A DNA stretch of 64,000 nucleotides from JBNPEO01 sp050490315 (GTDB taxonomy: Bacteria > Actinomycetota > Actinomycetes > Actinomycetales > Micrococcaceae), in assembly GCF_050490315.1 (NCBI RefSeq), contig NZ_JBNPEO010000004.1:114228-178227 (forward strand), read 5' to 3'. Positions 1 through 7,834 of this stretch are shown here, piece after piece. Below the pieces are notes generated by a model. The model searched no databases. It was given only the letters and a program-made list of their open reading frames with translations, and had not been told where the DNA came from. Both the position numbers and the translations under genes were made by a program. Position 1 is the first letter of the stretch. Every line of letters begins with the position of its first letter.

Positions 1-331
1 CGACGGACTGACCCTGCAGTGGATGGCCCTAGGCGCCGTCGGCCTTATTGGTGTCACCACGCACGTAGCCACCGCGAAGTTCCGTCAGTTGATCGATGCG
101 ATCAACGCGAACGACCTTGCCACGGCCCGTACGCTAAATTTTGAACTGGAACCCGTGGTGCGTGCCACCATGACGCGAGTCCAGGGCGCTGTAGCCGCCA
201 AACAGATTCTCAAGTGGCAGGGAGTCCTGCCCAACTCGGTTGTTCGATTGCCCCTCGTGGAGCCGGACGAGACTGAGACAGCAATCATCCGCGAGGACTT
301 GGCAAGTGCCGGTTGGGTGTTGGGCGAATAG
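1..331 (+). CDS. dapA: 4-hydroxy-tetrahydrodipicolinate synthase, C-terminal end (partial)
   Basis: This is the 3' end of a gene that begins before the window; frame 2 is open from the first base to the TAG at 329-331. The residues GAVGLIGVTTHVA followed by an Ala-rich helix and the tail ending SAGWVLGE fit the C-terminus of DapA, which condenses pyruvate and aspartate semialdehyde in the lysine and diaminopimelate pathway. Its place just before RNase J and ftsK is the usual actinobacterial order (dapB, thyX, dapA, rnj, ftsK). The catalytic lysine and tyrosine lie outside the window, so the call rests on the tail and the context. Confidence 0.8.
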   Translation, partial: DGLTLQWMALGAVGLIGVTTHVATAKFRQLIDAINANDLATARTLNFELEPVVRATMTRVQGAVAAKQILKWQGVLPNSVVRLPLVEPDETETAIIREDLASAGWVLGE

Positions 332-371
332 TCCAGCAGCTGGCCAGCTACTGCCTGGAAAGTAGCCAAAT

Positions 372-2063
372 ATGACTCAAACTGCCCTGCCTAGTCTGAC
401 GACCCCACCCAAACTCAAAAACGGCACTCTACGAATTGTGCCGCTGGGTGGTCTCGGCGAGATCGGCCGCAACATGGCTGTATTCGAGATCAACTCCAAG
501 CTCCTGATTGTTGACTGCGGTGTGCTCTTCCCCGAGGAGACACAGCCCGGTGTTGACCTGATCCTGCCGGACTTCTCCTACATCGAAGACCGCCTCGATG
601 ACGTAGTGGGTGTTGTTCTGACTCACGGTCACGAGGACCACATCGGCGCTGTTCCGTACCTTTTGCGCCTTCGCAAAGACATCCCGCTCATCGGCTCGCA
701 GCTGACCCTGGCCCTGATTGAGGCCAAGCTTCAAGAACACCGGATCAAGCCGTACACCTTGACCGTTGAAGAAGGCCAGATTGAACAGTTCGGTCCCTTT
801 GAATGTGAGTTTGTAGCGGTTAACCACTCCATCCCGGATGCTCTCGCTGTGTTTATCCGCACCGAGGGTGGCACAGTGCTGCACACTGGCGACTTCAAGA
901 TGGACCAGTTGCCTCTTGATGGCCGCATCACCGATCTGCGTCACTTTGCCCGATTGGGTGAAGAAGGCGTTGACCTGTTTATGGCTGACTCCACCAACGC
1001 TGACGTTCCTGGTTTCACCACGGCCGAACGCGAGATTGGCCCCACCCTGGATCGTCTCTTCGGCGAGGCCAAAAAGCGGATCATTGTGGCATCGTTCTCT
1101 TCACACATTCACCGTGTGCAGCAAGTCCTTGACGCTGCTGCAAAGCACAACCGCTCGGTAGCCTTTGTGGGCCGTTCCATGGTCCGCAATATGCAGATCG
1201 CCGCCAAGCTGGGCTACTTGAACGTACCCAAGGGCATCTTGGTGGACCTCAAAAACGTGGACAACCTTCCAGACCACAAAGTGGTTCTGATGTCTACAGG
1301 TTCACAGGGTGAGCCCATGGCCGCACTCTCCCGTATGGCATCCGGTGAGCACCGCGTGAACGTTGGCGAGGGGGACACTGTCATCCTGGCCTCAAGCCTG
1401 ATCCCGGGTAACGAGAACGCCGTCTACCGTGTTATCAACAGCCTGCTCAAGCTTGGTGCTGACGTTATTCACAAGGGCAACGCTAAGGTTCACGTCTCCG
1501 GCCACGCCGCCGCAGGAGAGCTCCTCTACTGCTACAACATCCTTGAACCGCTCAACGCTATGCCGGTCCACGGTGAAACCCGCCACCTGATTGCCAACGG
1601 CAAGATCGCCGAAGTGTCTGGTGTTCCTGCCGAGAGCGTGATCCTCGGCGACAACGGAACCGTTGTAGACCTTCGAGATCACGAGGCCAACATTGTTGGT
1701 CAGGTTGAAGTCGGGTTTGTCTACGTGGATGGATCCAGCGTTGGCGAAATCACTGATGCAGACCTCAAAGATCGTGTCATCCTCGGTGATGAAGGCTTCA
1801 TTTCGGTGATCACGGTCATCAACCGGACCACCGGCCAAATCTTGTCCGGTCCGGAGATCCACGCCCGTGGTGTGGCAGAGGATGATTCGGTCTTTGACGA
1901 GATCATCCCCAAGATCAACCAGGCTCTGCAGGAGGCAGTACTCGCGCACAACGATCACACTGCGCACCAATTGCAGCAGGTTGTTCGCCGCGTTATTGGC
2001 ACCTGGGTAAACCGCCGTTTGCGCCGCCGTCCGATGATCATCCCGGTGGTTCTCGAAGCATAA
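372..2063 (+). CDS. rnj: Ribonuclease J
   Basis: 563-residue metallo-beta-lactamase / beta-CASP ribonuclease with endo- and 5'-3' exonuclease activity in RNA processing and decay in the cytoplasm. Zinc motif HGHEDH is at residues 85-90, with further ligands H152 (NHSIPD) and D174 (HTGDFK). The beta-CASP part carries SFSSHIHR (241-248), VSGHAA (H378) and MPVHGE (H400). The C-terminal domain ends in an Arg-rich stretch. Length is normal for the family. The ATG at 372 has GGAAAG at 357-362 as a fair ribosome site. It lies 40 nt after dapA and is closed by the 34-bp palindrome at 2118-2151. Confidence 0.95.
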   Translation: MTQTALPSLTTPPKLKNGTLRIVPLGGLGEIGRNMAVFEINSKLLIVDCGVLFPEETQPGVDLILPDFSYIEDRLDDVVGVVLTHGHEDHIGAVPYLLRLRKDIPLIGSQLTLALIEAKLQEHRIKPYTLTVEEGQIEQFGPFECEFVAVNHSIPDALAVFIRTEGGTVLHTGDFKMDQLPLDGRITDLRHFARLGEEGVDLFMADSTNADVPGFTTAEREIGPTLDRLFGEAKKRIIVASFSSHIHRVQQVLDAAAKHNRSVAFVGRSMVRNMQIAAKLGYLNVPKGILVDLKNVDNLPDHKVVLMSTGSQGEPMAALSRMASGEHRVNVGEGDTVILASSLIPGNENAVYRVINSLLKLGADVIHKGNAKVHVSGHAAAGELLYCYNILEPLNAMPVHGETRHLIANGKIAEVSGVPAESVILGDNGTVVDLRDHEANIVGQVEVGFVYVDGSSVGEITDADLKDRVILGDEGFISVITVINRTTGQILSGPEIHARGVAEDDSVFDEIIPKINQALQEAVLAHNDHTAHQLQQVVRRVIGTWVNRRLRRRPMIIPVVLEA

Positions 2064-2117
2064 AACTACTCTGCGAGGAGTTCAGCTCTCCGCTTAGCTG
2101 TGGCAACACAGCCGCCC

Positions 2118-2151
2118 AATGGCCCTGAAATCCGCGGATTTCAGGGCCATT
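2118..2151 (+). terminator. Perfect 34-bp palindrome after rnj
   Basis: Arm AATGGCCCTGAAATCCG is followed directly by its exact reverse complement. As RNA it would form a 15-bp stem with a CGCG loop. There is no strong U run, so termination efficiency is uncertain, but it sits exactly between the rnj stop and the ftsK promoter. It contains the first in-frame ATG (2119) of the ftsK frame, which argues against that codon as the ftsK start. Confidence 0.75.
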
Positions 2152-2156
2152 TCCGG

Positions 2157-2162
2157 TAGCGT
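2157..2162 (+). promoter_or_regulatory. -10 element TAGCGT, leaderless ftsK promoter
   Basis: TAGCGT lies 7 nt before the ATG at 2170, so the transcript would begin at the start codon. No Shine-Dalgarno sequence precedes that ATG. Inference from spacing only. Confidence 0.5.
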
Positions 2163-2169
2163 GGCGAGT

Positions 2170-5019
2170 ATGGCGACTCGTACTTCCTCCGCGCCAAAGG
2201 GAAATCCACGCGGCAAAACCAGCACCACCCCAGCTCGGAGCCGCTCCGGCGCCGGGGCTAAAAGCGGTGCCCCCACGGCTCGCACGCGCCAAGTGGCCGT
2301 CGTCGAACCTCAATCAAATGCACTGGTCAGAGGCATAACCGGCGCGTGGCGGGGCCTTGGCCACGTCATTGGTGCCGGTGTGCGCAGGATTGGGCATGAC
2401 GTTAGCGGGATTGAACCGAGTGAACGCCGCGATGGTGCAGCCCTCTTCAACCTCGTGCTAGCTGTTTTTATCGCCACCTTTGCATGGTGGGGCTTCACCG
2501 GATGGTTTGCCGAGGCAGTTGGAAATATTGTTGAGGGCACCTTCGGCTGGATGTCACTTGTGTTGCCCTTGATACTCCTAGTCTGCGCTTTCCGGTTGTT
2601 CCGCAAGCCACAGGACGGCCGAGGGAACAACCGCATCGGCATCGGTTTTTTGGTCATGACCGTTTCGGGGACCGGAATAGCCCACATGATCGGTGGCCAA
2701 CCATCTGTTGCCGATGGCTTTGCAGGATTGCGCCAAGCCGGAGGTATCCTCGGGTTCTTGGCGGCCTCGCCCTTTGCCGCGATCCATAGCGTTGTGCCGT
2801 ATGTGATCTTCATTGCGCTGGCATTTACCTCGTTGCTGATTGTGACGGCTACTCCTTTTGGAGCCATTCCACGCCGTATCCGTGAGGGCTACGAGCACCT
2901 GATGGGCTTGGACTTGGAGGAGCCCAACCCGGATGAACACGATCGTAGTTACCTCGAAGAGCACAGCAATCGCGGATCCAAGGTCAAAGCTCCGCGCAAA
3001 AAGATGCGCCTCTTTGGCAGGGACCAGGACATTGACCCAGCTTTGGATGGCTACGTGGGTGATGAGGCCTTCGAGCGTGCCGTTATCGAGGAGGCTGAAG
3101 CAGCGGAAGCTGCGAAAGAGCCTCAGGTTGCGCCCGGTGTTCGCCGTCCTACCCAGGCGGAGATCGCCGTGGAGAAGATCAAAGCGGCCCAAGGGTTGGG
3201 CAAGGTCAGTTCAGCACCGGCACCTGTTGACCCGGACGCCACTGCAGCAATTCCCATTGTTCCTGGCGCAGTACCGGTGGTTCCCTCCACACCGGTGGCA
3301 CCAGTGCCACCTACTCCCATTCCGCAACGCACCGAGCAACTTTCCTTGGCTGGGGACGTGACGTACACCCTGCCTGACTCAGAAATTTTGGTGCCGGGAA
3401 GTGCCCCGAAGGAACGCACCGAAGCCAACGACGCTGTTGTGGCTGCTCTCACGGACACTCTTGAGCAGTTCAACGTAGACGCCAAGGTCACCGGATTTAG
3501 CCGTGGACCAACCGTGACTCGCTACGAAATTGAGCTGGCCCCGGGCACCAAGGTGGAGCGTGTGACGGCGCTGTCCAAGAACATCTCCTATGCCGTTGCC
3601 TCAAGTGATGTTCGTATCTTGAGCCCCATCCCCGGCAAATCAGCCATTGGTATCGAGATTCCGAACACGGACCGTGAAACGGTGTCCCTGGGTGACGTGC
3701 TGCGAAGCCACAACGCGCGCCGAACTGATCACCCCATGGTGATGGGTGTGGGTAAAGACGTTGAGGGTGGTTTTGTTGTAGCCAACCTTGCCAAGATGCC
3801 GCACTTGCTGGTGGCTGGTGCTACTGGTGCAGGTAAGTCGTCCTTTGTGAATTCGATGATCACCTCGTTGCTGATGCGCGCCACACCGGACGAAGTCCGA
3901 ATGGTCATGGTGGACCCCAAGCGAGTGGAACTGACAGCCTATGAAGGTGTTCCGCACCTGATCACGCCGATCATTACCAACCCCAAAAAGGCCGCCGAAG
4001 CACTCCAGTGGGTTGTGCGCGAAATGGACGCCCGGTACGACGACCTCGCCAACTACGGCTTCAAACACATTGATGACTTTAATAAGGCAGTGCGCGCAGG
4101 GAAGGTTCACCCGCCGGTGGACTCCAAACGTGTCATCCGCCCGTACCCTTACTTGCTCGTGATTGTGGATGAGCTTGCGGACTTGATGATGGTTGCGCCG
4201 CGCGACGTTGAAGATTCGATTGTTCGTATCACCCAGCTGGCGCGTGCTGCAGGTATTCACCTAGTTTTGGCTACTCAGCGCCCGTCGGTGGACGTAGTAA
4301 CGGGTCTGATTAAAGCCAACGTTCCCTCCCGTATGGCTTTCGCAACCTCATCCGTCACAGACTCCCGAGTGGTCTTGGACCAGCCGGGTGCTGAGAAACT
4401 CATCGGTCAAGGTGATGCCCTGTTCTTGCCTATGGGCGCGTCCAAAGCTATGCGTGTTCAAGGCGCGTGGGTTACGGAATCGGAAATCCACCAGGTGGTT
4501 GAGCACGTTAAGGGTCAGCTGAAGGTTAGCTACCGTGAAGACGTTGCCGTCGAGACGCAAAAGAAACAGATCGACGACGACATCGGAGACGATCTGGACG
4601 TGCTCCTCCAAGCCACTGAGCTTGTGGTCACCACCCAGTTTGGTTCCACCTCGATGCTGCAACGCAAGCTCCGTGTTGGTTTTGCCAAGGCCGGACGTCT
4701 GATGGACCTGCTGGAGTCTAGGGGAGTGGTTGGTCCTTCTGAAGGTTCCAAGGCCCGGGACGTGCTTGTTAAGCCCGATGATCTGGCGGCTGTGATGGCC
4801 GCGATGCGAGGAGATGATGCTCCGGCAGCTGCTGCGGCACCTGACGCAACCACCGCCGCGCTGCAAGACAACGCCAACGCCAACCACCAAACCGGTGGCT
4901 ACGGTGAGGACCTTGTGGCTCAGGATCTGGAAGCTCGCGCACAAAGCGTTCAATATTACGACGGCGCCGACGACGATGATGAGTCCGGCGAAGACGCTTG
5001 GTCACTCACCGGCCGCTAA
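2170..5019 (+). CDS. ftsK: DNA translocase FtsK/SpoIIIE
   Basis: 949-residue septal DNA pump that clears chromosome ends through the closing division septum. An N-terminal basic Ser/Ala-rich tail is followed by about four membrane segments (residues about 90-245), an acidic and Pro-rich linker, then the motor. Walker A GATGAGKS is at 550-557 and Walker B ends in D667-E668. A winged-helix gamma domain of the kind that reads KOPS sites lies at about 805-870. I chose the ATG at 2170 (MATRTSS): the upstream ATG at 2119 is inside a perfect palindrome, and TAGCGT 7 nt before 2170 suggests a leaderless transcript. GTG 2161 is another option. Confidence 0.93.
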   Translation: MATRTSSAPKGNPRGKTSTTPARSRSGAGAKSGAPTARTRQVAVVEPQSNALVRGITGAWRGLGHVIGAGVRRIGHDVSGIEPSERRDGAALFNLVLAVFIATFAWWGFTGWFAEAVGNIVEGTFGWMSLVLPLILLVCAFRLFRKPQDGRGNNRIGIGFLVMTVSGTGIAHMIGGQPSVADGFAGLRQAGGILGFLAASPFAAIHSVVPYVIFIALAFTSLLIVTATPFGAIPRRIREGYEHLMGLDLEEPNPDEHDRSYLEEHSNRGSKVKAPRKKMRLFGRDQDIDPALDGYVGDEAFERAVIEEAEAAEAAKEPQVAPGVRRPTQAEIAVEKIKAAQGLGKVSSAPAPVDPDATAAIPIVPGAVPVVPSTPVAPVPPTPIPQRTEQLSLAGDVTYTLPDSEILVPGSAPKERTEANDAVVAALTDTLEQFNVDAKVTGFSRGPTVTRYEIELAPGTKVERVTALSKNISYAVASSDVRILSPIPGKSAIGIEIPNTDRETVSLGDVLRSHNARRTDHPMVMGVGKDVEGGFVVANLAKMPHLLVAGATGAGKSSFVNSMITSLLMRATPDEVRMVMVDPKRVELTAYEGVPHLITPIITNPKKAAEALQWVVREMDARYDDLANYGFKHIDDFNKAVRAGKVHPPVDSKRVIRPYPYLLVIVDELADLMMVAPRDVEDSIVRITQLARAAGIHLVLATQRPSVDVVTGLIKANVPSRMAFATSSVTDSRVVLDQPGAEKLIGQGDALFLPMGASKAMRVQGAWVTESEIHQVVEHVKGQLKVSYREDVAVETQKKQIDDDIGDDLDVLLQATELVVTTQFGSTSMLQRKLRVGFAKAGRLMDLLESRGVVGPSEGSKARDVLVKPDDLAAVMAAMRGDDAPAAAAAPDATTAALQDNANANHQTGGYGEDLVAQDLEARAQSVQYYDGADDDDESGEDAWSLTGR

Positions 5020-5048
5020 TCGGTCAGTTCCAGCCCAACAAGCAAAGG

Positions 5049-5054
5049 TAGCCT
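5049..5054 (+). promoter_or_regulatory. -10 element TAGCCT, leaderless pgsA promoter
   Basis: TAGCCT is separated by 6 nt from the GTG at 5061, placing the expected first transcribed base on the start codon. Confidence 0.5.
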
Positions 5055-5060
5055 TGAGAC

Positions 5061-5702
5061 GTGAGCACTAGCGAGACTTCCCCCGCAAAGATCTGGAACC
5101 TGCCGAATATTTTGACCATGCTGCGCATTGCACTGGTGCCATTTTTTGTGTGGTTCCTACTTGCCGATGCGCCGGGCGGGTCACCCATGCACGGCGGATG
5201 GCGTTGGGCGGCTGTTGTGGCGTTTGCGGTGGCCATCTACACCGATAAGTTGGACGGCGATATTGCCCGAAGTCGTGGGCTTGTGACCGACTTCGGTAAA
5301 ATCGCAGATCCCATTGCGGACAAACTGCTCATTGGCTCAGCGCTGGTAGTGCTCTCGATCCTGGCTGAACTACCCTGGTGGGTCACGATCGTTATTTTGG
5401 TCCGGGAGTGGGGCATTACGGGCTTGCGCTTTTTTGTGATCCGCTACGGTGTTATCCCAGCTTCCCGCGGTGGCAAGCTTAAAACGGTTGTCCAAACCAT
5501 CGCCATTTTCTTGTACATCATGCCCTTGGGCTCGATCGCATCGTGGCTCGGTGTTGTGGCGTTTATCGTGATGCTGGTGGCAGTACTGATCACCGTGTGG
5601 ACTGGTGTGGAGTACGTGGTGGCAGCAATGCGTTTACGCGCTGCCGGAAAGGCAGCCGCAGCCGCCGGCCCTGCTCCTCAAACGAAGGACGGCGAAGCGT
5701 GA
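5061..5702 (+). CDS. pgsA: CDP-diacylglycerol--glycerol-3-phosphate 3-phosphatidyltransferase
   Basis: 213-residue integral membrane enzyme that makes phosphatidylglycerol phosphate, the first committed step to phosphatidylglycerol and cardiolipin. The CDP-alcohol phosphotransferase signature is complete: D62, D65, G66, A69, R70, G79, D83 and D87, with the expected DxxDGxxAR then GxxxDxxxD spacing. Several hydrophobic helices flank it and an Ala-rich tail ends the protein. The GTG start at 5061 follows a leaderless-type -10. Its TGA overlaps the GTG of cinA (GTGA), so the two are probably translated together. Confidence 0.9.
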   Translation: MSTSETSPAKIWNLPNILTMLRIALVPFFVWFLLADAPGGSPMHGGWRWAAVVAFAVAIYTDKLDGDIARSRGLVTDFGKIADPIADKLLIGSALVVLSILAELPWWVTIVILVREWGITGLRFFVIRYGVIPASRGGKLKTVVQTIAIFLYIMPLGSIASWLGVVAFIVMLVAVLITVWTGVEYVVAAMRLRAAGKAAAAAGPAPQTKDGEA

Positions 5703-6199
5703 GTTTGAGCGCCGTAGATCAACTAGCCGCCGACGTCGTTCTTTCTGCGGTGCGTCAAAATCTGACCATCGCCACGGCGGAATCCCTCACGGCCGGCCAA
5801 GTCGCAGCGACCCTTGCCAATATTTCTGGTGCATCAGCGGCCTTTCGCGGAGGTGTGGTCGCCTACCACAACGACGTCAAGGCGAAGATCCTCGGAGTTG
5901 ATTCAGAGTTACTGGCTACCGCGGGCTCCGTGGATCCGAACGTAGCGCTGGCTATGGCAGCTGGCGCCCGTGAGGCGTGCGGGGCAGATCTAGCGGTCAG
6001 CACTACAGGCGTTGCGGGGCCGGATCCACACGATGGCAAAAGTGTGGGGACAGTTTTTATAGCGGTGGCCTCGGCAACCAGCGCGGAAGTATTCGAGTAC
6101 ATGTTCGACGGCGACCGGGGCCAGATTCGTGCGGAAAGCACAGAGGCAGCGCTTCGGCGTCTTGTTCAGGCGCTGGATGGGGCACTAGATAACGCCTGA
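5699..6199 (+). CDS. cinA: CinA-type nicotinamide-nucleotide amidohydrolase (PncC)
   Basis: 166-residue protein equal to the C-terminal CinA domain alone, which deamidates NMN to nicotinate mononucleotide. Motifs TAESLTAG (26-33) with the catalytic serine and STTGVAGP (101-108) are present. The frame is open further upstream, but GTG 5699 overlaps the pgsA stop by 4 nt in the usual coupling form and gives a protein beginning at the domain boundary. The pgsA-cinA-clgR order is common in actinobacteria, where a link to competence has not been shown. Confidence 0.88.
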   Translation: MSLSAVDQLAADVVLSAVRQNLTIATAESLTAGQVAATLANISGASAAFRGGVVAYHNDVKAKILGVDSELLATAGSVDPNVALAMAAGAREACGADLAVSTTGVAGPDPHDGKSVGTVFIAVASATSAEVFEYMFDGDRGQIRAESTEAALRRLVQALDGALDNA

Positions 6200-6256
6200 A
6201 ACCGAGGGTAGAGTCTTTGGGAACAAATCTTGCACGCCGTTAGTTGTTACATTGTG

Positions 6257-6278
6257 TCGCTTCTAAGAACCGAAGCGA
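6257..6278. promoter_or_regulatory. Inverted repeat TCGCTTC-N8-GAAGCGA before clgR
   Basis: Perfect 7-bp arms separated by 8 nt lie in the intergenic region before the regulator gene. TAGGAT at 6281-6286, directly after it, is a plausible -10. The position suggests an operator, perhaps for autoregulation. The arm spacing is not that of the published ClgR sites I know, so the binding protein is unknown. Confidence 0.4.
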
Positions 6279-6347
6279 TCTAGGATGAAACCAAGAAGTC
6301 GTACCGCAAACGAGCGGACGATGTGTCAGAGGAGCAAGACGATACAG

Positions 6348-6788
6348 ATGGTAAAGCAGCCCGTATCCGTAAACGGCGTGGTGCGCTGGAAGGATGTGGG
6401 TTTGGCTCAGCAGACTAAAAGCGAGCAGAAGGAGCGCAAGATGGTAGTGCTACGTCACGAGATCGGTGATGTTCTCCGGGATGTCCGCCAACGTCAGGGC
6501 CGTACCCTCCGCGAAGTCTCCCACAGTGCCCGCGTGTCCTTGGGGTATTTGAGTGAGGTAGAACGCGGCCAAAAGGAAGCATCCTCGGAATTGTTGTCCT
6601 CAATCTGCACCGCACTGGATGTTCCCTTGTCCACGATGCTGCGTGAAGTGAGTGACCGTGTTGCGGTGGCCGAAGGCGTAGCTGTCCCGGACACCGTTCC
6701 TCAGGAATTCGCACGCCGCTACGGCCATGACCTCAACGCTGAACTGCGTGAGGAACTGGATAAGAACCTGGTGACGTCCGTCCGCTAA
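6348..6788 (+). CDS. clgR: ClgR-type XRE family transcriptional regulator
   Basis: Helix-turn-helix regulator that in related actinobacteria activates clp protease, recA and other stress genes. The XRE domain runs from IGDVLRDVRQRQGRTLREVS to about ICTALDVP, with the family-typical SLGYLSEVERGQKEASSELL. The start is uncertain. ATG 6441 (MVVLRHE) has AAGGAG 6 nt upstream and would give 115 residues, close to mycobacterial ClgR. ATG 6348 has AGAGGAG 13 nt upstream, and the 31 codons between show coding-like third positions, so I list the longer form (146 residues). An inverted repeat precedes the gene. Confidence 0.85.
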   Translation: MVKQPVSVNGVVRWKDVGLAQQTKSEQKERKMVVLRHEIGDVLRDVRQRQGRTLREVSHSARVSLGYLSEVERGQKEASSELLSSICTALDVPLSTMLREVSDRVAVAEGVAVPDTVPQEFARRYGHDLNAELREELDKNLVTSVR

Positions 6789-6793
6789 CAGTT

Positions 6794-6813
6794 CCGGGAC
6801 TTATTCGTCCCGG
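6794..6813. terminator. Bidirectional hairpin between clgR and marR
   Basis: CCGGGAC-TTATTC-GTCCCGG is a perfect 7-bp stem with a 6-nt loop between two convergent genes. The stop codon of the MarR gene falls in the loop. Confidence 0.6.
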
Positions 6814-7328
6814 CTGAAGCCGTCGCGCTCGTACAAGGTGTTGAGCTTGGCCATGTGCTGAGCCAACGCCTCGAGCTCGACGACGGGCCACTCACCCAAA
6901 CGCTCTCGAAACACTTCTCGCCGAGCGTCTTGTACATGGTGCATTTTCTCCTCACCGGATTCGGTGAGGCTGATGGTCTGCGCCCTGCCGTCGAGCGGGT
7001 CCGCCCGCTTAACCACCAGGCCAATCCGCTCCAAGAAAGTGATTTGCCTGCTGACGGATGGTTTTCCAACACCCAAATAGGCTGCGAGCTCAGTGAGGCG
7101 CATGGGCCCCTCTTTGCGCAAGATGGTCAACAATCCATAAGCGGCGGGGTCCATATCAGGATGAACCTGACGCGAGAGCCTGTGCGAGATGGACCTGCCT
7201 CGACGCCACAAAACACTCAGCTGTTGTTCTACTGAACGGACAATGGCGTCCCGAGCTTCATCGCTTTCACCGTTGCCAGTTGGTTCGCTTGGCGGCATGC
7301 TGGCGGCGGGCGTGGATGAATTGCTCAT
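6801..7328 (-). CDS. MarR family transcriptional regulator
   Basis: 175-residue winged-helix regulator. After an N-terminal linker of about 30 residues come LWRRGRSISHRLSR, the recognition region LTELAAYLGVGKPSVSRQI, and the wing with DPLDGRAQTISLTESG, all typical of MarR. The inducing signal and targets cannot be read from sequence. I chose MSNSST (7328) because TAGAAT lies 7 nt upstream of it and the open frame before that is unlikely to be translated. It converges on clgR and diverges from the DUF3046 gene. Confidence 0.85.
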   Translation of the reverse strand: MSNSSTPAASMPPSEPTGNGESDEARDAIVRSVEQQLSVLWRRGRSISHRLSRQVHPDMDPAAYGLLTILRKEGPMRLTELAAYLGVGKPSVSRQITFLERIGLVVKRADPLDGRAQTISLTESGEEKMHHVQDARREVFRERLGEWPVVELEALAQHMAKLNTLYERDGFSRDE

Positions 7329-7335
7329 ACTCACC

Positions 7336-7341
7336 ATTCTA
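7336..7341 (-). promoter_or_regulatory. -10 element TAGAAT, leaderless marR promoter
   Basis: On the minus strand TAGAAT is followed by 7 nt and the ATG at 7328. The region also carries the start of the divergent DUF3046 gene. Confidence 0.45.
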
Positions 7342-7369
7342 AAGTGGCGTGCCGTGAGAGACTGACTCA

Positions 7370-7594
7370 GTGCGAATGAGTGAGTTTTGGCGATTGATGG
7401 ATGACGAATTTGGTGCAGGCTACTCTCGTGTAGTGGCATCGACCATAACTCTCGCTGCTTTCCCCGGGAAGACCGCTATGGAAGCCCTCGCAGCGGGGGA
7501 GCGCCCCAAAAGTGTTTGGTTGGCAGTGTGTGACGTCCAAGACGTCCCCGCCTACCGCCGGCTCGGCCGGGACATAAAACCAAAGGATATCTAG
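7370..7594 (+). CDS. DUF3046 family protein
   Basis: 74-residue small protein of unknown function, found next to recA in most actinobacteria. It matches the family by its opening MRMSEFWRLM, the stretch ALAAGERPKSVWLAVCD, and the closing PAYRRLGRD. No membrane or catalytic feature is visible. GTG 7370 is chosen because family members begin MRxxEFW; ATG 7376 is the alternative. It lies 240 nt ahead of recA and is probably transcribed separately from it. Confidence 0.8.
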   Translation: MRMSEFWRLMDDEFGAGYSRVVASTITLAAFPGKTAMEALAAGERPKSVWLAVCDVQDVPAYRRLGRDIKPKDI

Positions 7595-7624
7595 GCCTGA
7601 CCTTTGACACGCCCAGCGGATTGT

Positions 7625-7640
7625 TCGAATATCTGTTCGG
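7625..7640. promoter_or_regulatory. LexA (SOS) box before recA
   Basis: TCGAATATCTGTTCGG matches 10 of 12 defined positions of the actinobacterial SOS box TCGAAC-N4-GTTCGA. TATGCT at 7648-7653 is a plausible -10, so LexA bound here would cover the -35 and spacer of the recA promoter. Confidence 0.7.
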
Positions 7641-7834
7641 ATAGATATATGCTCCTTGAGAGAAGTTGAACCACGGACTCCGCGAGATTTTCCAAGAAAT
7701 TTTCGACGTTTATCCACATAGGGAGTCTGGGCCGTTCAAATTGTCTTAGGCCGCGGATAGCTTCGGTTAGGACAGCAAATACAAGGATCGCCGCTGCGGC
7801 GCTGGTCCAGAGCAGAAAGCATTAGAGGTGGACC

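Noticed and set aside
338..349. AGCTGGCCAGCT palindrome after dapA as a terminator
   Set aside because: Only 6-bp arms with no loop and no U run; dapA and rnj are 40 nt apart and may be cotranscribed.
2119..2169. Upstream ATG for ftsK at 2119
   Set aside because: It lies inside the rnj hairpin, has no ribosome site, and the first 17 residues do not look like FtsK.
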